From Amyloporia xantha (Eukaryota > Basidiomycota > Agaricomycetes > Polyporales > Adustoporiaceae), in assembly GCA_036971615.1 (NCBI GenBank), contig JAYKKR010000042.1:1-64000 (forward strand): a DNA stretch of 64,000 bases, in the 5' to 3' direction. The stretch's first letter is position 1. Every line of letters begins with the position of its first letter. This document shows positions 1 to 13,000 of the stretch, piece after piece. A program made the position numbers and the translations under genes. The notes beneath the pieces are model-generated. The model made no database searches and was not told where the DNA came from. It was given only the letters and a program-made list of their open reading frames with translations.

Positions 1-1372
1 GATAGAAGACTGATATCCAGAGAGGTGACCATTAACACAATCCAAGATACTTTCCAGAGACTGACATTGCCGTCGTGATGGAGCGAAAATGATCACGGGC
101 TTGGTGGATGAGTGCTTGACAATTGCGAGGGTAGGCTGGTTTGGATATAGCGATCATGTGAGCTGACGGGAAATGGGGTATATTGAAACTCTGAAGGCGG
201 ATATCCATCGAGCGGATGTGCACTATAGCCTAGAGTTAGTTGCTGCCTTACGTCAAATCACATACGCACATGACGAACCTTGGTGGGAAGTTAAGGATTG
301 CATGAGACGTTAGCCCCACTGTCCTCTCCCCGTGCCTTGCTGATGCATGAAACTCCGCACACAACAATACCAGTCTTGATCTCGGTTTCGCAGACATATA
401 TCGTGTCAGCGAGATGATGACCTCGTAAGTGGGGCCAACTTCACCGCCCAGCTAGAAAGTTGAGATCTCATCAGCAATCAGCAAACCGATGGAGTCTGCA
501 CGTTGTTACGCTGGCCTTACCATCCTCGGGATATCACGCATCCCATCCACGAGGAGCAATCACATATTTATCAGGATAAAAACAAAACCATATCTTACTT
601 GCGATGGCGTGCATACTATAGAGATCACCCTTCTCAAGTAGCCGTAAATCAGCGCTAGTTTACGCCATTGAGACTGACTATCTGCTTGCCGCCCCTGCTT
701 AAGTCGCTGAACTTCTACAAGCCACTCAGTCAACAGTGAAGATCAACCATCTCTTGATGCGGCTCAATACAAACAGCTGCTTTGTTGCCCACTTACTTCA
801 AAGAGATCTCAACAAGCCAGGAATTCAGCACAAATAGTCTTGCACGCTGCCTGTCGGAAAGCGCCCACACAGATGTTCTGCATCTGTGATGTAAATGAAC
901 CTGAAAAACTTGGAGGTTTTTGAATCTTCTTGAAAGTCCTGATATGGCAAACGAGTAGATGCTCTCGAACTCCTTGATGTGTGGAGAGGCGGAAAGAGGT
1001 AATGGCTGCAAGTCGAGTAAGCGGCGTCGGTGGTGAGAACTTCTCTGGCAGAATGAGATCATGCGGAAGATGTTAGCAGGCGTGTCTCCGCGATACAACC
1101 ATCGGTCGGAGATGATCTTTCAACATATACTATTTTGGTGAAGTACGGGCTTTCTCGAAAGATGGGAAGATTATGACAGTAAGTTGTGTTGCGTCCTCCG
1201 CCATAGCGTTGTCCCAGAAGGATGAACATATCATGGAAAAGAATAATCTCACCATCTACGTCCTCAACCATGATCCAGAATGATTCCGCAGCATCGTTGG
1301 GACTTCTTTCGTCTCTCACCCGGAAAGAAGGGAATGATACAGGGACATCAATCGTGAGGAGAAACGCCAACC
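1..1372 (-). pseudogene. BRR2: BRR2 pre-mRNA splicing helicase, second-cassette fragment (decayed)
   Basis: Brr2 is the U5 snRNP Ski2-like RNA helicase that unwinds U4/U6; it has two helicase cassettes. Read from 1372 downward, the minus strand gives, in order, VEDVDGEIILFHD (end of the first Sec63 module), LLDLQPLPLS with EFESIYS (start of cassette 2), a corrupted Walker A (GA..PTGS..KTICAEF split over frames), GGEVGPTYEVIIS and LQSFNIPHFPS. That is Brr2 order and spacing, but the pieces lie in different frames with stops between them, so no functional helicase can be made. The fragment runs off the left edge. Its upstream end stops at a repeat (1376-1463). The preceding part of the same protein is at 30960-34010 on the other strand. 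Family assignment is firm; exact exon limits are approximate. Confidence 0.8.
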
Positions 1373-1375
1373 ATA

Positions 1376-1463
1376 TGGATCTACAAGGGTGAAATTCCGT
1401 ATACTAGATCCTTCTTCTTGCGATGAATCCGTCGAAATTATATCAGTCATCTACTCAAGGTCG
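1376..1463 (-). repeat. Repeat R, copy 1 (5' half)
   Basis: On the minus strand this matches 4918-5010 of the plus strand. Shared blocks include GTAGATGACTGAT, AATTTCGACGGATTCATCGC and CCTTGTAGATCC. It directly precedes the BRR2 second-cassette fragment in that gene's reading direction. It is a dispersed repeat of unknown nature; three partial copies are in the window. Confidence 0.6.
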
Positions 1464-4400
1464 GTAACGTGCATTTCCCATCCCACTTATCATAGAAGGC
1501 GCTGATAATGCGGCACGGTTTTACTGCATGAGAAAAGGGATTTGACAAAAACAATTGAAATGAATGCGAGTTGGTAATGACATACATCATCTAGCGGACC
1601 ACCTCAGCTTGAGTGTGCCTTATTGTGTGGGCATTATCTCTGCCTCATCAGCCCGTTAAAAGTATTGGACATCTTGGGGGGTCAGGATGGTGACTTTACC
1701 GTGGTAGCTGCAAGCTGCAAGCCGCTCCAGGATATCAGGGTCATGCTCCCAATTTCAGGTGCCCTAAAATAAAGACATATAATATTATCCATAGCATCAA
1801 ATGACAGTTCAACTCGCGAGATAGGCGAGGAGAAACTGGACAGAGTTATGTCATCTGCAGCATTACCGCATGAGAGGGTTCTATTACTCCAATCTATATT
1901 GACAAGCACTAAGTTCAGAGCGACTGCGACAGCATAAAGGACTGCTGGACTTACGTTACGCAGGACCAAAGAAGGTTTTAGTCCACGTGAGATTATTATC
2001 TCCCAACGGTGACTGACGATAACCATGAACCCACACCTCTCGTGGGACGCGGTATTGACAACGTTTGATAAGAAAAGCCGCTCTACTCCAATTCTGCATC
2101 CGCCTAAGTAGAGCCTGATCCATAGACCTTCTAGCTTGCTTTCGAAGTGGGGCTAACACACCATCGCAGTGACACTGTGACTAGCGCCGAGCCATAGACA
2201 TTGTTCTGGTGGGCTGAGCAAGTCGCCAATGTTCTCAAGCAGAAATTTCCCTTGTCTTCCGACCGTGGGCTTCCTTAGCATCAGCAGCTCACTTGCCAGG
2301 GTTCTGCATCACGCTGATTCCTTCCGCTCTGAATGCTCTTTGAAAGTGGAGTCAAAGAGCAGTCACACCTTGCAGTTTTCGGGGAAAGGGAAACATCAAG
2401 GGATGTAGCGACGTGTGTGACTAGCGGACTTGCTACGTCGGGTTCACCCACGGTATACTGTATAAGAGCATTGGTCAACACAATCTGGCTTACGAATTTC
2501 GGAGGACTTACAACCAGGTAAATGCATCTCCGCTACCTACAAGAAGGGTATGATCAGTCCGCACCAAGTCTGCACAGAGATTGGGATGGAGAGAACGAAG
2601 GGAGCCAATCACAACGTCAATGTGAAGCATATTATGATGAAAATTACGGCACCTCATCCGCTCTACTTCCACATTGGACAGACCAATCATCCTGCCATCT
2701 TGATATTGGGGATGGCTGCGCCGAACTGCAAAGATGTGTGCGGAAGGGAACATAGTGGGTGACTGCGGAAGGTAAGAAAGAGATGAAGGGCGAGACGGTA
2801 AGCAGTGTACGGCTGAAATGTCACGCGAGCATAAGCGAAGGATGATTCAAGTGGGAGGATCAAAATGGGAGGGAAAATTCGAGCGAAGTGAGTTAGGAAG
2901 CGACAGCAAAATGTCCGAGTTTATCTTCTCCAATTTTATAGCTGTTGTACATGCAGATGTTCGGACGCCGTACTACATATAGCGACTATCAGTGCTCTCA
3001 ACACCATCGGGGTTGTTCATGACCATTTAAGATGATTTCATACCTGCGTATACCTCTGCATCCGGATTGATCACCGAAGCTTACAGCCTTAGATTTGTGT
3101 TCCTATCAGAAACTAAGCTGTCTGTTGTACCGTTGTCCAACTACTGAGATGCGCCCTGTCCATGTTGAAGTGCTCTTGAGCATATCACCAGCATAGCGCG
3201 GTTGACCCGGAACTGTTTGCGCAAGGAGGAGGGACACAGTGATCGGACCTTTCACAATGGCGCGCGACGTGGATAGACACCCTTATCTCTCCAGAGCTGG
3301 TCAGGGTAATTGCCAGAATGTGATCGTACCCTCACACGCTTTGCATATGCCTTCCAGCTGAGAGTGGGAGTACATAGCTTTCGGGAGAGCTAACTCGAAG
3401 GAACATGGTGGCTCAGAGCGTCGTGTGTTCGGAATGACTTAAGACATTTGATAAGGCTAGTAGAGTGAAAATCAATCAAGAGCACTCACACTTGGGAAGA
3501 AGGGGTAAAGGTTGCTGCCAAGGTACAGCAGGATGAGGAGCTGCGTACGGAGCTCCCCGAGCGATACCAGCTGCAGGCATGGTGCGCAGCCCTGAAAAGA
3601 GAAAAAGAAAGGATGCGCAAAGCGTAAGAGTCATGCTACGAGTCGAGCTTGAGACAACTCCGTTTATATGTAAGAGAGGGTGAACACGTGCCTGCAAGCA
3701 GAGCCCGGGAGAACAGTGTTTCAGTCTCACCATAGGCCCTATTCCAGAGTGTCGCCTTGGGCAGGATGAAGTGTTTATTATTATTAAAGAAAGAGCTCAT
3801 GGGACATGGTGTGTCGTCCACACCACAACAGCACAAAGAAACTAAAATTTATCGCAAGGCCGATCCTGTCTGCTCTAATATATGGAGCTGCCAGGGGACT
3901 TTGAAGGTGAGAAACACTGTGATTCAACTGAGCTCAACTTTCCCGTCAATATAGGGTAACAAGCCGTGCTAACACACCTATGGAGTTGCACTGCGGGACA
4001 GGAAGAAAACGCCACTGAAGATTTGACGGAAGCAGTAGTAAGGAGAGTAAGAAAATTGTCATGATTCTGAAATAATCCTGCTCACAGCTTTAGCTCGTAA
4101 CAACAATCCCTCGCTGGAAAGGCCGTCCCCACATACACGGCCTGGTAACTGCTTGCGTAAACAATTCTCATGCGGCGGGCATTCCTCGCTATAAACTGGA
4201 GCTCACCTTGTTTTCTCACTAGCTGCCCACCGCACTACAGGATGTTTGCACTAGCGCTGCCCGGAATTTGTTTATGAGTGCAGTAGATGTATGGTCTGTT
4301 CAATGATGCTAAGGCCGGCAGTATTTCTTTACCCTAATAATCTCCCTTTGCAGAAACGCAGCATGGAGGGCTTCTATTCATGCAGCTTGCTGAGCATGAA

Positions 4401-4917
4401 TATTCATAGGTCAACCACTCTACTTAGTCCGCACTGCGCTGCCTACCAACGAGTACAGACAGAATGAGTAAGAGATACGTTCAAGCTATCGCTGAGCCCG
4501 GCTGTGCAGCCCATCGGTAGCACCGCAGATGGGAGGATAGCAGCACACTAGTGTTGCGCTCCAGCCGGCGTGCGCAAACTTGAAGCGCCAATCTAATAAC
4601 TTGAGGACCGGTGAGTCCAGGCAACACGGGGAGAAGAGTAAAAATCACCCACTTGTATAGGCCTCTGATTTTCCAAGTCATGAGCAAGTTGGCGATTAAT
4701 TGAGAACCAATAAGATGACGGCTGTCGGACGGAAGCACAAGGTCAGACTGTCGAAATGGAACCCGACACGCTTATTCAGTTCGACAGGATGCCCATTTTC
4801 AAGAATCTGGCGTAAAAGGGGATCAAGGGAGCGGAAATGTGTTTCAGTACGTCTGTGCATAATAGGCTCTCTTTGAAGATATCAGCTGCAAATGGAGGTG
4901 ACCAGAACACAGGAAAC
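1464..4917. other. No recognisable gene
   Basis: Short frames occur on both strands (for example 1682-2026 and 1956-2159 minus, 2550-2762 plus), but none shows a domain, a convincing splice pattern or a match I recognise. AT/GC composition is mixed and there is no long repeat. The stretch probably consists of intergenic DNA or remnants too decayed to read. Confidence 0.4.
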
Positions 4918-5092
4918 ACCGACCTTATAGATGACTGATAATTTCGACGGATTCATCGCAAGAGTGAAGGATCGAAAAGGAACGTGAAGTCCGCCCTTGT
5001 AGATCCGTGTGATCTGCACGGAGTTTCGATCCATGCCTCCTTAGCTGGGAATTATGATTTTCGTCAGGTAACCATTTTTTCAGGAACGCGAA
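4918..5092 (+). repeat. Repeat R, copy 2 (longest copy)
   Basis: The first half (about 4918-5010) matches the inverse of 1376-1463. The second half (about 5012-5092) matches 34032-34112, sharing TGATCTGCACGGA, AGCTGGGAATTATGATTTTC and CCATTTTT. This copy therefore joins the two half-copies that flank the broken ends of BRR2. No open frame, terminal inverted repeat or target duplication was identified. Confidence 0.6.
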
Positions 5093-5144
5093 CGGGATAT
5101 TCTTTTGAGGAGAGTGAGAGAGCAACGGTGAAGTAACAAATAAA

Positions 5145-5372
5145 GCTACAACAACGTGGAAGTTGTCGGCCGCATGCAACAGCAGGTCAAGTGTGACATG
5201 CCGGATACGCTATGAAAATATGGCAAAGACTATCGATATGACGATATGCTACAACGACCGGCAGGTCGTCGCCACATGAAAAAGCAAGCATACTGGATCT
5301 ACAAATATAATCTGCATGCTACAACAACCGGAGGTCGTCGCCGCATACAAAAGGAGGTATACTGGACCTAGG
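5145..5372 (+). repeat. Degenerate tandem repeat, three units
   Basis: A unit with the core ATGCTACAACRACCGG followed by AGGTCGTCGCC and then TATACTGGA/CATACTGGA recurs at about 5246 and 5316 (70 bp apart). A more diverged unit (ACAACAACGTGGAAGTTGTCGG) starts near 5147. The core CGACCGGCAGGTCG is partly palindromic. No gene is seen here. Confidence 0.5.
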
Positions 5373-5689
5373 GTCGAGAAAGCGCCGTTTTTTCCACCTT
5401 GTATCCGGATGCAATGTTGAGGCTTTGAGTACTGAAGAGGAGAGCTGCGAGAACGAGAGCCTCCTGAGGCGATTGACATGACTGAAGTTCGGCCAGTAGG
5501 GAGGGGCTGCTGACACCGTTGGTCGCATCGGGAGCATGTCAGCGATTATCAATGGAAGCCGACTACTGCTTGATTGTGCAGAATAGAGTGTTCTTCTCTG
5601 GGAGTATGACAGGATTTAAGGGGCGTTTGTCGAGGGCAAAACAGCGAGTGATTCTCATTCGACACCAGCGTCACGCCAGCGTTCCGCTA

Positions 5690-5905
5690 GCGCTAGCCAT
5701 GAGCATATCACGTGAAGCATATCACAGTGGTTGGATTGTGAGATCGAGCTGTGACCAACGTACGCCTCCCAAAGCCGGTTGTGACCCCATAGTGATGTCA
5801 CACACTGCCTAAAATTATCCGGAACCTCCTGTGAAGCGGGTGGGGTCCAGCAGTGTCACACTCGTGGGCGCTAGCCTCCAGTCACGCGCACCACGTGTTA
5901 ATTTA
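5690..5905 (+). repeat. TGTGAC-box repeat, copy A (inverted relative to 41745-41970)
   Basis: About 215 bp align with the reverse complement of 41745-41970. Shared blocks include GCATATCACGTGAAG, GGTTGGATTGTGAGATCG, CCTAAAATTA, GGAACCTC, and CTCCAGTCAC with CACGTGT at the end. Both copies are studded with TGTGA(C/G) and its complement TCACA at short intervals. It looks like a MITE or the subterminal part of a larger transposon. The other copy lies just outside the KDZ gene, so it may be a KDZ-related terminus; that link is inferred. Confidence 0.6.
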
Positions 5906-6495
5906 GATACTGCTGGCTTCTGTATACTTACACTGAAGTGTTGCGTATACATGCGATACCATGGGGAACGGACTGCGTGCAAAGTTGATGCCGGTGCGAG
6001 TGCAAGTAGCGATGTGCGGCGCTGTCGAGCAGGACATGGAATAAATGAGAGGTCAGAGGTTACAGGATTTTAGGGATAATACGACACATCAATACTCCGC
6101 GCAATTGCCGTAGTCCTTTCATATGGCACTTCTTTGACTTCCCTACAATCAACCTACAATGGTACAATATTTTTGCTTCTAGTGGGCCAGTAAGAGTCTT
6201 CGCTGCGCCCAGGGTTGGCAAACGTTATTGATAAACTCATAGCGTCTCATCTCTTCCGACGACCGCCTCGATTAGTAGACATTTGATTAGATTTGACTAG
6301 CGTCTTTACCCGTGGCTTTGCCACGTAAGGTTTGAATACAAACAATATGAATAATTTATAATCTAGTGTCTTCTAGTGACGCTACCTGTGAGTTTCCGCT
6401 GCACAGAGGTGCTCTGCACCTCCAATTGAACAAATATAATGAGTTAGATTCAAATTCGGATTGTTCACTTTGGCACGAACCCAGTGTGCCCTATA

Positions 6496-6514
6496 ACGGG
6501 CACTTCGTGCCCGT
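6496..6514. repeat. Perfect short hairpin in a GC-rich repeat patch
   Basis: ACGGGCAC-TTC-GTGCCCGT is an 8-bp stem with a 3-base loop. It starts a patch (to about 6755) in which a CCGTTCCCATTGCAG-like block recurs in decayed form near 6517, 6574, 6660 and 6737. Function unknown; no coding sequence is apparent from 5906 to 7250. Confidence 0.4.
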
Positions 6515-7348
6515 GACCCGTTCCCATTGCAGGGAAGTACAGCAGTGAGCACTAAAGGCCGGGGCGCTTCGCACCCGTCGTTCCCATTCAGAGTGATTTA
6601 GTAGCAACACTTTATTTAGAATCAATGTGCGAGGAAGGCATCGGGAAGTATACCGAGACTGGTTCCCGTTGCAGCCACTGCACCCGGGACTACTCCCGCA
6701 TCGCACGCTATAGGGACAACCCGTTGAGCCGGCCCCGTTCCCGATGCAGTGGGCATGCTGTTTTTTTGCTGTAAATATATTACATTTTTGTGAATCCTTG
6801 CACCTGAGCCCGCTCCATTAATGCTGTATTTTACTTTGATTCTTTATGCGCGGGGAGACCCCGCTGACCCCCCTGCCGCTGCGCCGAGCCTCCGGTGCCA
6901 ACTCTCGTGCTGCGCGCGCGCATCGCCCCTATGGGAAGACCTGCGCCATCGCTGCGGGCAGCCACGCGGCCAACGTGCGCTTCCACGCGAAAGTTACGCT
7001 ACGCCACATCGACCCGTGGTCCCATTATCTTTAGATTGTGTCCAACGCTATCAAGCTGGTCATTTTACTTACAAATAGCGCGTGCAATCTGCATGCCTAG
7101 GCGAGAACGAGCAGAACAAACTCTCGTGGTGACTCTCTTACAGATCTCGGATGAAACTTCGAGAACTTTAGAACAGGCCTATAGTACGGAACACTTACGT
7201 GCAATGTCAGCGAACGTGCCGATTTAATCATTCCTGTCAGCATCGGTATGTCGTTTGAGTCGGACACCAGAACCTAATAATGGCGAGTTCAGTGAATAAA
7301 GTTGCTGCAGTACATACACAGGTGAGCCTTTCTAATCACATCTTGCTC

Positions 7349-7415
7349 CGTTTATGGAACTAGCCAAGGTAAATATTGGCTCTTACTTGACGATTTCAGC
7401 TGCCAGTTCAAATTC
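7349..7415 (+). repeat. Exon/intron-like block repeated at 29251-29311
   Basis: TATGGAACTAGCCAAGGTAA and what follows closely match 29257-29311 (TGTGGAACTAGACAAGGTAA). Both continue through an intron-like AT-rich stretch to a TTTCAGCTG acceptor. In both, the frame before the presumed donor ends ELAK or ELDK. This suggests two decayed copies of one gene whose exon boundary survives. A start-like MASSVNKVAAV upstream (about 7279) is weakly reminiscent of nitrilase N-termini, too little for a call. Confidence 0.3.
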
Positions 7416-7726
7416 GCACTCTGGAAAGGTCGATGCGGTTTGAGGAGCGTTAATGCTTATCGCCATGTGGTGCTTTGAGCTGACTTAGTTATCTTACGGC
7501 CAACGAGAAAGAACGTGCCTGGAATATTGAAGCCTAATGAACTAGGATATTTGAAATTCACGCCACGTCTAATCAATTACTAGAAGCCCTTATGCTTCGT
7601 CAAGGCTCATCTTGACAAGAATTCTCGATAGATAAAGCAGACCCAAGACATATTGCCCGTCGCAGTCCTGGCAGACACAGGCCGCCAGTATCCCTTGATC
7701 CACCTTGTTCTTCCAACTTTCAACAG

Positions 7727-8645
7727 ATGCCGTCGTCACCATCGCATACGAGCAGCCCTCCAACGCCCTCCAATACGCCTCTTTTACAACCGAATCATTC
7801 ATATTCTTCCAGATTACCCTCTGCGCCGGCAGCTGCATTTCCGCAAGTCAATCGCATTCTCCCGCCAGACTCCGACGTGGATGCCCTGGCCTATTCCATG
7901 GGTCAAATGTGGCTAACATCAGGTAATTTGCATATCCTTTTCTCTTTCTGTTTAACTTATCAACTGCGTTAGCCCGCACTGCCGAAGCGTCCGGTGATAT
8001 GCTCCAGGCACTGGTTGGTCTACGCCACGCAATCAGCATCAGCCCCGTCTTCATTTCTGTGCGTTTTATAAATGCACGTGCAGCCATTCCCTTCTTGAAT
8101 CACATTCTAGCGTCGGGTATGTGTTTAATTGTTTTATGACTCGATCAATTAACATTATGATGCATCAGAACACCGTGATCATAGAAACTGGTATTTGCTC
8201 GTGTAATGCGCACCTAGACCTCCAAGAGTATGAGGATGCCCTCTGGGCCTTCCATGAAGCACTCAATCTGGGCCCAAGCCATGCATATGTCTGGTATTCT
8301 GCTGGTTTAATGTACATGAAGACATCCCAATGGTTCAGCGCATGGACCTGCTTTGTGAACGCAATCACAATTAAGCCTACTACCAATCTGTTTTGGTATG
8401 CTTTGGGGTTGCTGTATGAACGCCGTCGCCAGTTCATTGATGCGATGGATGCCTACATGAGGATTCAACCTCGCAGTCGTGCAATCCTCCGACATATACA
8501 ATATCTGCATGCACTTAGCCATCCTATGCGTATTACCCCTGCCACCACCACCACTCACCTTACTCGGTCGCGATCAAATTCTCCCACCTTTGTGCGGTCA
8601 ATCTCGAATACATCGATCACACGATCCACAGCTGGCGGCTTCTAG
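7727..8645 (+). pseudogene. TPR-repeat protein, decayed
   Basis: The N-terminal exon is Pro/Ser-rich (MPSSPSHTSSPPTP...) and ends in MGQMWLTS at a GTAATT donor (7923). Exon 2 (7973-8116) continues RTAEASGDMLQALVGLRHAI. Exon 3 (from about 8169) carries TPR-like helices: HRDHRNWYLL, LDLQEYEDALWAFHEALNL, YVWYSAGLMYMK and LFWYALGLLYERRRQF. A Thr/Ser-rich tail (TTTTHLTRSRSNS) follows, ending at 8645. WYLLV is followed by TAA in one frame while HLDLQEYED resumes in another, so exon 3 carries a frameshift. TPR arrays mediate protein-protein contacts; a relation to Cyc8/Ssn6-type corepressors is possible but unproven. Confidence 0.55.
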
Positions 8646-9245
8646 TCATGTCCCTCAGAATATGCTGTGAGTCAAATGTGGCAGGATAAATATCGAATTA
8701 TATATACTAAAGGTCTGCCTAACTCAAGCTGTCTTACATTCTCCCGGAATTGCAGAAGAGGAGCGCCAATGGGATTCGTGGAAAATTTTGTATATCCTCC
8801 GTGAGGACTGACTTTCTAAAATAGTATAGAGTTTGAAAGAATTGGCGACACCATGTGGTAGCGTGATGTCCTAGGTGTGAGCACCTCCAGTGCCTTCTTC
8901 GAAAGAGTCGCATCACATCGGAGACGATAAATACCGTAACAGATGTATTTCCACTGCACACCTGCACATGACCCGAAATAGTGGTGACCAAGGTTTCGTC
9001 TTCAGAGAAATCTTGGATGCAGAGCTGTAGAGGCGTCATAATCCCTATCTATTTGACTGCGTCCCCCAAAAATGCAGAAGTCCGGTTTTAGACTCAAAGG
9101 CGATCGAAGCTTACCACATGACCGTGACTCACCGCAAACGAAGTGTGGCACTTATCTCAGTTATCTAGGCAATGAGGATTGGAAGATAATGTTCGGCATG
9201 CATAAATAAGTTCTTCCTAAGAAGAACTTCGTTGTTGACATTGGA
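8646..9245. other. No gene seen
   Basis: Only a 101-codon minus frame (8734-9039) without domain or splice context. Nothing else is visible before the 15-bp tandem repeat. Confidence 0.35.
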
Positions 9246-9303
9246 TTGGCTTCGAACGGGTTGGCTTCGAACGGGTTGGCTTCGAACGGGTTGGCTTCGA
9301 ACG
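9246..9303 (+). repeat. 15-bp tandem repeat (about four units)
   Basis: GGCTTCGAACGGGTT is repeated head to tail without mismatches for almost four units. Each unit contains TTCGAA, a perfect 6-bp palindrome. The flanks (8646-9245, 9304-10007) show no gene. It is a minisatellite-like slippage product. Confidence 0.85.
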
Positions 9304-10007
9304 CCTCCGCATGGGATCATGTGGCACAATCATCGTGGCCGCGGAGGGTCCCAAGACCCCGGCTGATACCCCAAGAGCCTCGGTCCCTTAAGGTCCGAAC
9401 ATAGGGAAAAAATCGAAAATGTTCAATCCAAAGGGCCGAAATTGGGGCCATACCAACTCGCGAAGAGGACATTCCACATGCAAGTAGTATGCACGTTGAT
9501 ATGGTTTCACGGGTTATGTTGAGTCCGAGCTGGGATTGTTGCCGAAAGGGAGAGACGCCGGCTGTGTAACCTTCTAAATTGGTATTGCGGGTGCCAATAT
9601 TCCTCCTAGCTGCAGACTGGCATGGCTGAGGCATGGCTAAGGAGACTTTATCTTGCAATTCAGTGCATCGTACGCGCACGCGTCACTTTGATGGGTGCGA
9701 GCGTCTTATAACAAACTTTGTACTCATGCGTGCATCTCGACTCCCACCGCTAACAACAACGTCGAGCCTGTCAACCTCCACTCGTGCAGGCAATTTCTTT
9801 TCATCTATCTACGCAGTGATTCTCTACTACAACAGACCTGACAGAATATCTCCGCAAGAGGTACGGTGCGGAGCGTTGTGCAGCTGTTGGGGCTTTCAAT
9901 ATAGATCGCTAATCCACCTGGAGACTCAGGCAGACCCGGCCATTTGGATCCAGCGTACCACTTAGTATTTCTGAATTCCACTGGTTCCTGTTATTGCCAT
10001 AAGTATC

Positions 10008-13000
10008 ATGTCGCCCAGGTCTGGACGCGACAATTCAGACAGATCAGACGACGAATACGAAGACGGGCCGTCTGGAAGTGGGACCACCCAGAACTCCAAG
10101 CGGAGTCAACGAGGTAGGCATATACACCTAATTCCGTTACGAGAACACCTCTTTGCTGGCGGCACTAGACCATTTTAATTTTTCCTTCCAGCTTGTGACA
10201 GATGTCGCAAATCGAAGAGCAAATGTGAACCTGCCCTTTCAGGGGGAGCACGCTGTAGAGGTTGCCTGGCAGCCGAAACTGGTAAGGGATTTGACATTGA
10301 ATCCATGATATAAGATCCTTCAATTTACTCTCTAATACGGAAATAGAATGCACCTTCTCAGGTATGTATTCGAGCCATGGTGACATTTGAGGCGGCAGAC
10401 TGAAGACAGTCAAGGTCCCACATTCCGGCGAGGCCCCCCAAAAGGCTATATCCAGGCGTTGGAACATCGATTACACCAAATGGAAAGCATGCTTGCTGCG
10501 ATCATGTCTTCAAAAGACATGCGTGCTAAGGGAGTCATTAGTGATCTTCGCAGAGATGATTTAGCACAAAGCATTCTAAACGGAGTAGACTTGGGTCCAT
10601 TCGTGCGTTAACTGCTTGCCGACGTCCTGACTCGACGGCGCCTAAAATGTACTAGGGTCCCACTGGCAGGATAAAACACTCCGTAAACCCCACACAAGAT
10701 AACTTTTTCGCATCCATCGTGAGTGCAGCTCCACCGAAACAGACGAGCGACCGTTCGCGACGACAATCGAGGATGACCCGCGAAGGTGTTACGCAGAAGA
10801 GTGAGTGTATTCACATGATATACGGCGACGTCCTTACCCTTTGAATTTCTGCAGATCCATCCGTTCTGGTGCGCCCAACGCTAGAGTGGCAAGACCTACT
10901 GTCCGAATCTCTTGCGCGCTGGTCTCTGCAAGGTCGAGAAGCCGACGGTGCGCAGGCTTCACAGAGCCTTTCCCAAAGTGCCAACGGAAGTGCCCCTTCC
11001 ACCTCGGATACCCCTCGAGAGATAGCGGGACAGAAACGCCGACTGGACGTACCATCGGGTGCTCCAGACCTCGATTGGAATGAGTTGCACGATATAGCGG
11101 GTAAGTGGTCGAGGAAGGACAGTTGTTCCATCACTTATTATGCTCCCGAGACAGACCAAGACGAAGTGGGACGACACCGCTGACGCCTGGGGCAATCTCT
11201 CAATTGATGAGAACAAAGAGGTGCGTGAGTGTGGATCGCCGCTTGATTTGACTTTTCACTCTGACGAATTTGCCCCGTCTATCAGGTCCGCTACCACGAC
11301 AATACGTGCGGATTACATCTCTTTCTCAAAGATGACAAAGGCCACAGCCGTAACGTAGGGGGTATATGGTATGTCTAGATGCGAATTTATTGTGATGCCG
11401 GTCTCGGAATAGTATCATCTACAGGCAGTTTCCGATGTCCCACCTTTGGCCCGGCATTTTGCGTATTAACCCAGCTCACGACCAACCGCGACTGGCGACC
11501 ATTTTACCCCACAGGAAAAGCAGGATCATCTTATCAAACTCTACTTCACTTATGTCAATCCCACGTTTCCCGTTGTGGACGAGGTGTCTTTCATGGAACA
11601 ATATGAAGTCTTCAGGTATATCTTCTCTCCCCACGATTTGACTACTGCTTAGATTATATCGATCGCTGGTAGGACCTCAAAGTAGGTAGTGCTCTTTTGC
11701 TTGTATGATTCGCATCGACTGATCTCATTGTATCAGCCATTCAGAACTAAATCAGGCAGGGGTTGAAGTCCTCTCACAACCTAATAGACCGGAGCGGATG
11801 CAGAAGCTGTCTATGTTCTTATTATTTTCTATGTTCGCATTTGCCGCCCACTATTCCGAGCAAGAGAGACGGATGGCACCGCATGGTCAGCAGGCGGATA
11901 TTGGGGCACGTTACGCCGCCACTGCTCGCAAAATCCTCGGTGAGTATAACCGAACTCAAACCCCGACGAGACATGTCGATTGATTTTTTGTAACCATGCA
12001 GATACTATCTATCAAGAAATTCGGACATCGACGTGCCAAGCTCTCATTCTCCTCGGCGTGCGTGAATTTGGTATAGGCAAGCGCTGTCACTACCGTCTAG
12101 TGGGCAGGAATGGTCCTCATTGTCGTGATCAATTATAGGAAGTCCTGAGGCGGGTTGGCTTCACATCGGTAAGCGAGTATTTTGATAACGTGCATTCACC
12201 GACGTCGACTGCTCTCTGCTCGGTGGGGAAGTCTCTTTGCTGTAGACTCGTTCGCACTCTATGCGACTCGGCCTCTGTGGTGTTTGTGACATCATCAACG
12301 AGAAACTACGTTAATGGTGAAATAAATACTTCGTAGACAGTGATGCGATTGTCTGCTGCAATTAAGCCAGAACAATATACTGAATCGCTCTTTTCAACAG
12401 GCATGGCACTGAGAATGGTATGTTCATTGTACAACAAGAAGGAGTGCAATAATACAGTGACGAGTGCTCAGGCGTTCGATCTGGGATTAAATCGAAACTC
12501 AGAGAAATGGCGGCAAAATGGACGCGAGCTCTTCACTCCTGCTGAGATTCAGATTCGCAGGCGAATATGGTGGGCATGTTGTCTAGCAGACAAGTAAGCA
12601 GCGGCCATACGAACTTTGGATTGTGTCTTTGTCTCAATCCTTCTCCCCTTTTTTATAAAGGTACTCTGCCCACTTTTTAGGTGAGGGTTTCGGCCGCTTT
12701 CCTGTAATATCCTTGCTTATCCTTTCTTCAGGGCGCCCAATAGGAATCCACGAGGCTGACTTCTCGACTTTGTTACCCGATGTACATGACGTAGGCCAAA
12801 TGTCCTTTTACTTTGAATGCTGACGTTGAGAGCGAAATATTCTAGAACGATGCGGATGAGACCTGGACGCCTACCGATGACGCCCTTGTAGGTCGTCACA
12901 GCTCATCAATTCCGGCGAACTTTATCGCTTACTTCCGAGAAACAGCATCCCTTAGTACGCTTCTGACAAAATGCGCAAGCTGTTTGCTGATAAATGTTTT

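Noticed and set aside
9246..9303. CRISPR-like array
   Set aside because: Units of 15 bp are directly abutting with no spacers, in a fungal nuclear context; it is a minisatellite.
10811..11134. Minus-strand ORF of 107 codons
   Set aside because: Lies antisense within a Zn2Cys6-factor exon whose plus-strand frame matches the family.
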